DNA of 5,026 nt from Halanaerobiaceae bacterium. GTDB lineage: Bacteria > Bacillota > Halanaerobiia > Halanaerobiales > Halarsenatibacteraceae. The stretch spans positions 1 through 5,026 of the forward strand of contig PWHA01000197.1 in the NCBI GenBank assembly GCA_003554685.1, read 5' to 3'. The translations under genes and the position numbers were made by a program. Positions 1 to 4,649 of the stretch are shown here, piece after piece (position 1 is the stretch's first letter; every line of letters starts with the position of its first letter). The notes below the pieces were generated by a model that made no database searches, had not been told where the DNA came from, and saw only the letters and a program-made list of their open reading frames with translations.

Positions 1-60
1 CAGGTAGCGTTTTTTATATTTTAAAAAGAAATATTTAAAATCATACTGCTGCACGATCAC
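1..60 (-). CDS. 5' end of an unidentified leftward gene (partial)
   Basis: Reading leftward from base 60 there is an open frame of 20 codons that continues past the window edge. It begins GTG at 60-58, with a second in-frame GTG at 54-52. An AAGGAG ribosome binding site lies at 70-65, which is 4 nt before the first GTG and 10 nt before the second. An in-frame TAA at 72-70 shows that the gene cannot start further upstream. The visible peptide starts VIVQQYDFKYFFLK and is rich in aromatic and basic residues. I cannot assign a family from so few residues. The support is the ribosome binding site, start and upstream stop arrangement, not homology, so a chance open frame in AT-rich DNA remains possible. 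Confidence 0.45.
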   Translation of the reverse strand, partial: MIVQQYDFKYFFLKYKKRYL

Positions 61-87
61 AAAACTCCTTTATTATTGCAGTGGTAA

Positions 88-109
88 ACCGGCCTGCGGA
101 CAGGCCGGT
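88..109. other. GC-rich hairpin in an AT-rich spacer
   Basis: ACCGGCCTG (88-96) and CAGGCCGGT (101-109) form a perfect 9-bp stem around a CGGA tetraloop. It stands out sharply from the AT-rich surroundings. No U-tract of more than 3 follows it on either strand, so it is not a standard intrinsic terminator. It lies 18 nt upstream of the AAGGAG of the leftward partial gene, so in that transcript it would be a stable 5' leader hairpin. It could also be a terminator remnant or a protein-binding dyad. The structure is certain; its role is not. Confidence 0.6.
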
Positions 110-124
110 GCTGATATCAAAAAT

Positions 125-246
125 ATTAAGCTCATTATTATACTATCATTATACTATCTATTAAACTATTAGGCTAATAATTATACCATCTATCAAATAA
201 TTATACCATCTATCAAATAAACTATTAAGCTAATTATTATACTATC
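125..246. repeat. mosaic of short AT-rich direct repeats
   Basis: The core TTATACYATC occurs five times, starting at 138, 149, 181, 201 and 237. A longer 23-bp module occurs at 125-147 and again at 224-246 with one mismatch, so it brackets the array. A third shared segment containing AAACTATTA and GCTAAT appears near 163-177 and 219-233. There are no unique spacers of constant size. Read on the minus strand, every core gives TATAAT, so the array could act as a stack of -10-like elements for the leftward gene, or simply be slipped or decaying repeat DNA. Confidence 0.75.
181..220. repeat. perfect 20-bp tandem duplication
   Basis: Bases 181-200 and 201-220 are identical and adjoining. On the minus strand each copy contains TGGTATAAT, a full extended -10 motif. 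For the copy whose minus-strand -10 lies at 205-200, a weak -35 (TTAATA, plus 228-223) sits 17 bp away. The duplication is directly visible; a promoter role for the leftward partial gene is inference. Confidence 0.85.
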
Positions 247-628
247 TGTTATGCCATAAACTTTTATTATTTATCTTTAGATAAACTTATCTACTATAAT
301 AAGAATTAAACATCTTTAACTAAAATCCTCTTTTTCCGGGTGAAAAACTTGAATTTCTCTAATAATTCTTTATTAATATTTATTATCATGTTATAATATT
401 GCTGTGTCGGATTATTATCCAAGTTATTGAATTGCTATAGAAAGATTGATAATATTGACTTACTTAAATTTGTGATAGACATAGATTTTGGAAAATGAAA
501 CTTTGCTTTCTTTTATCAGCTAATTTTTCTGTCATTTTTCTGTCCTGTTATACCGTCATAAGGTGCAGGCAGATTTACTTAGAAAATCCAGATTGGAGCT
601 TAAGAACCAAAATCATATCCTATAAAGT
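247..628. other. AT-rich intergenic spacer upstream of the metal transporter
   Basis: No convincing gene is present. The stretch holds a small dyad TTATCTTTAGATAA (271-284, 6-bp arms), isolated TATAAT hexamers on the plus strand (295-300 and 392-397) without good -35 partners, and an 11-bp direct repeat of TTTTTCTGTC (524-533 and 535-544). A 46-codon open frame from ATG 495 to TGA 635 runs into the transporter's ribosome binding site but has only a poor ribosome binding site of its own. I see no recognisable metal-regulator box. Confidence 0.6.
455..485 (+). promoter_or_regulatory. weak candidate promoter for the metal transporter
   Basis: TTGACT at 455-460 matches the -35 consensus at five of six positions. 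The best -10 partner, CATAGA at 480-485, matches only three of six and sits at a long 19-bp spacing. If real, transcription would start near base 492 and leave a leader of about 150 nt before the transporter. This is the best -35 in the spacer, but the weak -10 keeps confidence low. Confidence 0.25.
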
Positions 629-636
629 GAGGTGAT
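629..636 (+). promoter_or_regulatory. ribosome binding site deciding the transporter start
   Basis: GAGGTGAT (629-636) matches the anti-Shine-Dalgarno sequence well. It overlaps the GTG at 632, so that codon cannot be the initiator, and it sits 4-5 nt before the GTG at 641. This fixes the transporter start at 641 and removes the three extra residues of the longest open frame. Confidence 0.8.
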
Positions 637-640
637 TTTT

Positions 641-1477
641 GTGGAAAATTTCTGGCTGGCAATCGGCCTGACCACCTTTGCCGGACTTTCAACCGGACTG
701 GGCAGCATTCTGGCCTTCTTTACCAAAAAAACCGATACCCGCTTTCTGGCTTCAGCTCTCAGTTTTTCTGCCGGGGTGATGATCTATATATCCTTTGTGG
801 AGCTTTTCGATGAAGCCCGGGAGGATCTGCAGGCAGCTCTGGGCTCTGATATAGGGGTTGCCATAACGGTGCTGGCATTTTTTATGGGTATTTTATTAAT
901 TTTATTGATAGATAGACTGGTTCCTGAAGCAGAAAACCCCCATCATGTCTGGGATGAAGAGCAGATACAAGCCCTGTCAGAAGAGGATCGGGAAAAAATG
1001 GAAGAATCTCTGGCAGGTGATGACCGCCAGGAACTGCACCGGGTGGGATTAATTTCAGCTTCAGCCATAGCTATACATAACTTTCCCGAGGGCCTGGTAA
1101 CTTTCGTGGCCACCATGGCTGATCCTGCCCTGGGTATTTCAATAGCAATAGCCATAGCCCTGCACAATATTCCTGAAGGTATTGCTGTTTCCATTCCAAT
1201 TTTTTATGCTACCGGCAGCCGGGTTAAAGCGGTGGGTTATGCCTTTTTAGCCGGACTGGCTGAACCGATCGGGGCGGTAATTGGTTATTTACTCCTCTAT
1301 CAACTGCTGGATGAACTGATCTTTGGGCTGATTTTTGCCTTTGTCGCGGGGATTATGGTATTTATCTCGATTGATGAGCTGCTGCCTACCTCCCAGAAGT
1401 ACGGCGAAGGCCACCGGGAGACATATGCCTTTATTGCCGGAATGCTGATAATGGCAGTTACCCTGCTGGTGGTTTAA
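641..1477 (+). CDS. zupT: ZIP-family divalent metal importer (ZupT-like)
   Basis: A 278-residue inner-membrane protein of the ZIP family, which brings Zn2+ and often Fe2+, Mn2+ or Co2+ into the cytoplasm. About eight membrane segments can be seen, near residues 5-27, 34-56, 70-91, 135-158, 164-189, 196-222, 226-248 and 260-278. The two ZIP signature motifs are present, HNFPEG (146-151, segment 4) and HNIPEG (175-180, segment 5). These supply the His, Asn and Glu ligands of the transport site. A conserved Glu follows in LAEP (E208). Between segments 3 and 4 lies a hydrophilic, very acidic loop (about 92-134) with a His pair at 101-102, typical of a metal-binding loop. Length is close to E. coli ZupT (257 residues), the extra being mainly this loop. 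The start is GTG at 641. The gene is alone on its strand and convergent with the reductase. The family is certain; metal preference cannot be read from sequence. Confidence 0.93.
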   Translation: MENFWLAIGLTTFAGLSTGLGSILAFFTKKTDTRFLASALSFSAGVMIYISFVELFDEAREDLQAALGSDIGVAITVLAFFMGILLILLIDRLVPEAENPHHVWDEEQIQALSEEDREKMEESLAGDDRQELHRVGLISASAIAIHNFPEGLVTFVATMADPALGISIAIAIALHNIPEGIAVSIPIFYATGSRVKAVGYAFLAGLAEPIGAVIGYLLLYQLLDELIFGLIFAFVAGIMVFISIDELLPTSQKYGEGHRETYAFIAGMLIMAVTLLVV

Positions 1478-1495
1478 AAGTGCAGCAAGCAGGGC

Positions 1496-1529
1496 AAAAA
1501 ATACTCAGGGGAGCTGAAAGGCTCCCCTG
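1496..1529 (-). terminator. intrinsic terminator of the tnaA-reductase unit
   Basis: CAGGGGAGC (1506-1514) and GCTCCCCTG (1521-1529) form a perfect 9-bp stem with a 6-nt loop. On the minus strand the stem is followed, after a few bases, by TATTTTTT (U6 at 1501-1496), which is the form of an intrinsic terminator. It lies about 50 nt beyond the stop of the reductase. On the plus strand no U-tract follows, so it would serve the metal transporter transcript only weakly, as a shared barrier between convergent genes. Confidence 0.8.
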
Positions 1530-1551
1530 CTGGTATATAACTGGTATATAA
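1530..1551. repeat. 11-bp tandem duplication
   Basis: CTGGTATATAA occurs twice in a row (1530-1540 and 1541-1551), between the terminator stem and the end of the reductase gene. It looks like a small slippage duplication in the convergent intergenic region; no function is evident. Confidence 0.7.
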
Positions 1552-1581
1552 TGGGTTTAATCGCAGGCCAATTTTAGAACC

Positions 1582-2718
1582 TTAGAAATAATTAGCTATC
1601 TCCTCCATCAGACTGGCAATGGAAAGTTCCTGGGGGCATTTGTCCTCGCACTGCAGGCAGGCTATACAGCTGCTGGCCTGCTGCTTTTCTTTCAGCTTAT
1701 CATAGGATTCTTTGATCTCATCATAATTATCATAGATATGGGCCTGATTATAATAGTCGAAGAGTCTGGGTATGAAAACCCCCTCCGGGCAGGGCATGCA
1801 GTAGTTACAGCCGGTACAGCCTACCGGAGCCAGCTCTTTAACTTTTTCCGCAGCCCGGTCTACCAGCTTTATTTCTTCGAAATCCAGTTCGCCTGGCCCC
1901 TCTAGACCGGAAGCTGTAATGATATTTTCTTCAACCTCACAGAGGCGGCTCATACCGCTTAAAACCAGAGAAACTTCAGGCTTATCCCAGAGCCATTCAA
2001 GTGCCCGGGCTGACGGGGAAATATCCCGGCTGCTTTTCTGCCAGATTTCCTTAACTTTTTGCGGAGGCTCCTGAGCCAGCAGTCCACCTCTGAGGGGTTC
2101 CATTATTATTACCCCCAGACCCTTTTTAGCAGCATACTCCAGCCCCCGGGTACCAGCCTGATACTCCTGGTCCAGATAGTTGTACTGGATCTGACAGAAT
2201 TCCCAGCTGGAGGTATAATCAACTATTTCCTGAAAAAGATCATACTCGTCATGGAAGGAGAAGCCCAGATAGTTGATTTCCCCTTTCTTTTTCTTCTCCA
2301 GCAGCCAGTCTACGGCCCTGACCTCCACCATTTTCTCCCAGCGCTCCGAACTCAGGGTATGCAGCAGATAAAAGTCAATATAATCAGTCTGCAATTTCTT
2401 TAACTGCTGATCGAGGTAATAATCCAGGTCTTCCTCCTTTTCGATTAACCAGGTTGGCAGCTTGGTGGCCAGATAGATATCCTCCCGGCCTCCTCGTTCT
2501 GCCAGGTACTCACCCAGAAAATTTTCGCTTTCTCCTTCGTGATAGCTCCAGGCAGTATCAATGTAATTAACGCCCTTATCCAGGGCATAATCCAGCATTT
2601 CAGCTGCCTTACCTTCATCAATTTTACCATAGTCATCATCCAGCACCGGAAAACGCATGGCGCCAAAACCCAGTGCTGAAACTTTTTCCGGCAGATTTCC
2701 CATTTTTCGGTAATGCAA
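1582..2718 (-). CDS. aldo/keto reductase with C-terminal 2[4Fe-4S] ferredoxin domain
   Basis: A 378-residue cytoplasmic oxidoreductase. The first ~290 residues form an aldo/keto reductase barrel, beginning GLGFGAMR-like (ALGFGAMRFP, 15-24). The classical catalytic tetrad is intact: D54 (NYIDTA), Y59 (WSYHEGESE), K86 (ATKLP) and H120 (YLLHTL). The C-terminal part carries two cysteine clusters, CxxCxxCxxCP at 301-311 (C301, C304, C307, C310) and CxxCxxCxxxCP at 351-362 (C351, C354, C357, C361), expected to hold two [4Fe-4S] clusters. This architecture is common in anaerobes. Its physiological substrate is generally unknown, and NAD(P)H or ferredoxin could be the electron partner. The start is TTG at 2718, supported by GGGAGG 8 nt upstream; an in-frame ATG at residue 6 lacks such a site. 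It lies 116 bp after tnaA with no clear promoter of its own, so co-transcription is likely. Substrate is not predictable. Confidence 0.93.
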   Translation of the reverse strand: MHYRKMGNLPEKVSALGFGAMRFPVLDDDYGKIDEGKAAEMLDYALDKGVNYIDTAWSYHEGESENFLGEYLAERGGREDIYLATKLPTWLIEKEEDLDYYLDQQLKKLQTDYIDFYLLHTLSSERWEKMVEVRAVDWLLEKKKKGEINYLGFSFHDEYDLFQEIVDYTSSWEFCQIQYNYLDQEYQAGTRGLEYAAKKGLGVIIMEPLRGGLLAQEPPQKVKEIWQKSSRDISPSARALEWLWDKPEVSLVLSGMSRLCEVEENIITASGLEGPGELDFEEIKLVDRAAEKVKELAPVGCTGCNYCMPCPEGVFIPRLFDYYNQAHIYDNYDEIKESYDKLKEKQQASSCIACLQCEDKCPQELSIASLMEEIANYF

Positions 2719-2726
2719 AATGAATT

Positions 2727-2732
2727 CCTCCC
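2727..2732 (-). promoter_or_regulatory. ribosome binding site supporting a TTG start
   Basis: Read on the minus strand, GGGAGG (2732-2727) lies 8 nt before the TTG at 2718-2716. The strength and spacing decide for the rare TTG start of the reductase over the ATG five codons downstream. Confidence 0.8.
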
Positions 2733-2804
2733 TGTAATTAGTATTGTTTGAAATGAAAAACAGCGAAGAGGCACTTAATTTTAAAGGTTGAATTAAATTA
2801 TGAT

Positions 2805-2824
2805 CTGCAGCAAAAGGCTGGCAG
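2805..2824 (-). other. weak hairpin in the tnaA-reductase gap
   Basis: On the minus strand CTGCCAGC and GCTGCAG pair with one bulged base around a CTTTT loop, starting 11 nt after the tnaA stop. No run of U follows, so it is at best a weak attenuating or RNA-processing structure that would lower reductase expression relative to tnaA. The rest of the 116-bp gap (2719-2834) shows no convincing promoter. Confidence 0.3.
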
Positions 2825-2834
2825 TTGAAAAAAG

Positions 2835-4220
2835 CTACCGCTGCTGAACCGGCTTTAGCCGGGCGGTGAAATGGCGTAAGACTTCCGGCTCGTAGGTAAA
2901 TTTAAACCCGGATAATTCTCCAGCATATTCCTTGATATTAATCAGAGCTTCAGCCACCACATCCAGGTGATTGTTGGTGTAAACCCGCCGGGGAATAGCC
3001 AGGCGGAGCAGTTCCAGGGGTGACTGCAGCTGCTCTCCGGTTTCAGGATCCCGCCCCAGCAGAAAAGAACCGATTTCAACTCCTCGAACACCCGCTTCCA
3101 GGTAGAGGGCATTGGCCAGAGCCTGGGCTGGAAATTGATGGTAGGGTATCTGAGGCAGCATTTCAGCAGCATCAACAAAAACAGCATGGCCGCCGGGAGG
3201 ATACTGAACCGGGACGTCATTTTCCCGTAATTTATCGGCCAGATATTCCACCTGGCCGGTGCGGTACTGCAGATAGTCATAATCCAGGCCTTCCTGGAGG
3301 CCGGTTGACAGGGCTTCCATATCTCGGCCGGATAGGCCGCCATAGGTAGGGAAGCCCTCCAGAGGAACCAGCCGGGAGCGAACCTGATTGTAAAGCTCCT
3401 CATCATCTTTGATGCCTATCAGGCCGCCCATGTTGACAATGGCATCCTTTTTGGCGCTCATGGTAAAGGCATCGGCATATTGAAACATCTCCCGGGTAAT
3501 CTCGGATAGAGAACGGTGAGACTGTCCCTCTTCTCTTTTTTTGATGAAATAGGCATTCTCGGCATAGCGGGCAGCATCAAAAACAACCCTGAGGTTATGT
3601 TGTTTGGCAAGATTATAAACAGCTTTAATATTTTCCAGAGAGACAGGCTGTCCTCCAGCACTGTTGCAGGTAGCTGTCACAATGATGAAGGCAATTTTAT
3701 TCCGGGGAGTTTCTACCAGAAATTTTTCCAGTTTTTCCAGGTCAAAATTTCCTTTGAAGGGATGATAGTTACTGGTATCATAAGCTTCCGGGGTGACAAA
3801 ATTTTTGGCCTTTCCCCCGGCCAGCTCGACATGGGCTTTGGTGGTATCAAAATGCATATTATTAATCACATACTGGCCTTCAGAAATCAGCAGGGGGAAA
3901 AGTACCCGCTCTGCTCCCCGCCCCTGATGGGCCGGGAGAATATAGCGGTGGCCAAAAATTTCCCGGCTGGTTTCTTTCAGCCGGGAATAACTGCGGCTGC
4001 CGGCGTAGGATTCATCTCCCCGCATCAGCGCGGCCCACTGCTCGTCGCTCATTGCCCCGGTTCCACTATCAGTGAGAAGATCAATGTAGACTTCATCAGA
4101 GCTCAGGGTAAAAAGATTGTAGCCGGCACTTTTCAGAGCTTTTTTCCTCTCCTTTCGGGGAATTTTCTTTATTTTTTCCACCATTTTGATTTTGAAGGGT
4201 TCTGCCTGTGATGAGGGCAT
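2835..4220 (-). CDS. tnaA: tryptophanase (L-tryptophan indole-lyase)
   Basis: A 461-residue PLP enzyme of the beta-eliminating lyase family. It splits L-tryptophan into indole, pyruvate and ammonia in the cytoplasm. Visible family features, in order, are YIDLLTDSGTGAMS (45-58), SYAGSRSY with Y72, HQGRGAE (98-104), NSAGGQPVS (186-194), FDAAR with D215 and R218, and SAKKDA (255-260) with the probable PLP lysine K258. Sites that separate tryptophanase from tyrosine phenol-lyase are tryptophanase-like here: D125 in FDTT, I383 in VEIGSFLLGRDP, and H450 in LRHFTA. Tyrosine phenol-lyase has Thr, Arg and Phe at these places. The protein nevertheless lacks the loop insertion found in E. coli TnaA near residue 115 and is TPL-like in its N-terminus (AEPFKIK). 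ATG at 4220 is preceded by AAGGAGGT at 6 nt. It is the first gene of the leftward unit and divergent from PFOR. Family is certain; tryptophan as substrate is very likely. Confidence 0.95.
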   Translation of the reverse strand: MPSSQAEPFKIKMVEKIKKIPRKERKKALKSAGYNLFTLSSDEVYIDLLTDSGTGAMSDEQWAALMRGDESYAGSRSYSRLKETSREIFGHRYILPAHQGRGAERVLFPLLISEGQYVINNMHFDTTKAHVELAGGKAKNFVTPEAYDTSNYHPFKGNFDLEKLEKFLVETPRNKIAFIIVTATCNSAGGQPVSLENIKAVYNLAKQHNLRVVFDAARYAENAYFIKKREEGQSHRSLSEITREMFQYADAFTMSAKKDAIVNMGGLIGIKDDEELYNQVRSRLVPLEGFPTYGGLSGRDMEALSTGLQEGLDYDYLQYRTGQVEYLADKLRENDVPVQYPPGGHAVFVDAAEMLPQIPYHQFPAQALANALYLEAGVRGVEIGSFLLGRDPETGEQLQSPLELLRLAIPRRVYTNNHLDVVAEALINIKEYAGELSGFKFTYEPEVLRHFTARLKPVQQR

Positions 4221-4226
4221 GTAATT

Positions 4227-4234
4227 ACCTCCTT
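4227..4234 (-). promoter_or_regulatory. strong ribosome binding site of tnaA
   Basis: On the minus strand AAGGAGGT (4234-4227) is a near-perfect Shine-Dalgarno sequence 6 nt before the ATG of tnaA, predicting efficient translation and fixing the start. Confidence 0.85.
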
Positions 4235-4246
4235 GGATTTTTTGCC

Positions 4247-4278
4247 TTTAAAACTTATCCATTTAAAACTTATCCATT
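4247..4278 (-). repeat. duplicated 15-nt mini-ORF in the tnaA leader
   Basis: On the minus strand the 15-mer ATGGATAAGTTTTAA is present twice, back to back (4277-4263 and 4262-4248). Each copy is a complete start-to-stop frame encoding Met-Asp-Lys-Phe. The first ATG falls about 3 nt after the predicted transcription start. Neither copy has a separate ribosome binding site and neither contains tryptophan, so this is not a TnaC-type leader. The repeat itself is certain; translation is speculative. Confidence 0.7.
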
Positions 4279-4286
4279 CCAAACTA

Positions 4287-4316
4287 ATTATACTTGCTGA
4301 CAGCCTAAAAAATCAA
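4287..4316 (-). promoter_or_regulatory. predicted tnaA promoter
   Basis: On the minus strand a perfect -10 TATAAT (4292-4287) is preceded at 18 bp by TTGATT (4316-4311), which matches the -35 consensus at its first four positions. The predicted start is near 4280, giving a leader of about 60 nt before tnaA. The weak right half of the -35 agrees with dependence on an activator. Confidence 0.6.
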
Positions 4317-4330
4317 CTCTGAAACCAGTC

Positions 4331-4349
4331 TTAAGTAAAATTTACTTAA
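4331..4349. promoter_or_regulatory. perfect inverted repeat, candidate operator
   Basis: TTAAGTAAA (4331-4339) and TTTACTTAA (4341-4349) are a perfect 9-bp inverted repeat around one central A. The centre lies about 60 bp upstream of the predicted tnaA start and 15 bp beyond its -35, the usual place for an activator site. The regulator is unknown. AT-rich DNA makes short palindromes common, but a 9-bp perfect arm is notable. Confidence 0.5.
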
Positions 4350-4518
4350 AAAGTCAGCCAAAAAATAAATTCCAGACCTTAAAACTGATGGGATTGATGG
4401 TACAATCATAGCTGCTGTTTACATAGCACCTTTCCTGCAAAAATTTGATTAGCTAATAATCCAGAAATTGACATTAAAAACAAGCCATTAAGAGGCTGAA
4501 AATCCGATTATATCCTTA
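4350..4518. other. central part of the divergent spacer
   Basis: No gene is visible. The stretch contains an extended -10-like TGGTACAAT at 4398-4406 (plus strand) with no good -35, a TTGACA at 4468-4473 without a matching -10, and a 10-bp palindrome ATTAGCTAAT at 4448-4457. None of these can be called functional from sequence alone. Confidence 0.5.
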
Positions 4519-4534
4519 ATTAAGCATGATTAAT
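4519..4534. promoter_or_regulatory. imperfect palindrome upstream of the PFOR promoter
   Basis: ATTAAGCATGATTAAT reads the same on both strands except for one symmetrical mismatched pair. Its centre lies about 63 bp upstream of the predicted PFOR transcription start, a position compatible with an activator site. It overlaps a second palindrome, CTTAATTAAG (4515-4524). Support is symmetry and position only. Confidence 0.3.
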
Positions 4535-4554
4535 ATATCTGAATTTTAAATAAT

Positions 4555-4583
4555 TTGACACTAAAAATTGAATCGGATATACT
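4555..4583 (+). promoter_or_regulatory. strong predicted promoter of the PFOR gene
   Basis: TTGACA (4555-4560, perfect -35) and TATACT (4578-4583, five of six for the -10) are separated by exactly 17 bp, a near-ideal housekeeping promoter. The predicted start near 4590 gives a leader of about 60 nt. The sequence AATCGGAT (4571-4578) inside the spacer touches the -10 and has an exact inverted copy at 4502-4509. Confidence 0.8.
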
Positions 4584-4634
4584 AAATACTGACTAACTAT
4601 GTGAATTTAAATATAAGTCCAGTTATAACTATTT

Positions 4635-4642
4635 AGGGGGGA
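4635..4642 (+). promoter_or_regulatory. ribosome binding site of PFOR
   Basis: AGGGGGGA lies 7 nt before the ATG at 4650. The run of six G is an imperfect but strong purine-rich Shine-Dalgarno sequence and supports this start over the ATG at codon 8. Confidence 0.7.
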
Positions 4643-4649
4643 ACAATAA

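Noticed and set aside
125..246. CRISPR-like array
   Set aside because: The repeats are not separated by unique spacers of constant length, two copies adjoin directly, and there are no cas genes.
392..397. TATAAT as a promoter for the metal transporter
   Set aside because: No acceptable -35 lies 16-18 bp upstream and it is about 250 bp from the gene; such hexamers are expected by chance in this AT-rich spacer.
943..1194. An 83-codon minus-strand frame inside the metal transporter
   Set aside because: It is antisense to the ZIP signature motifs and has no support of its own.
1506..1529. Plus-strand intrinsic terminator for the metal transporter
   Set aside because: The stem is followed on the plus strand by CTGGTATATAA with no U-tract; the U6 is on the minus-strand side, so I assigned it to the reductase transcript.
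2059..2403. A 114-codon plus-strand frame inside the reductase gene
   Set aside because: It is antisense to the conserved barrel of the reductase and shows no recognisable motif or plausible context.
2445..2774. A 109-codon minus-strand frame overlapping the reductase start
   Set aside because: It is an alternate frame of the reductase coding sequence; its translation is low-complexity, Trp/Ile/Met-rich out-of-frame text.
3516..4211. A 231-codon open frame on the plus strand, opposite tnaA
   Set aside because: It is fully antisense to a gene with unmistakable family motifs, has no family features, and is explained by the codon usage of tnaA in the opposite frame.
4235..4330. TnaC-type tryptophan-sensing leader peptide
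   Set aside because: No frame with a Trp codon and a suitable stop or Rho-type arrangement is visible; the predicted leader is only about 60 nt and holds just the duplicated four-residue frames.
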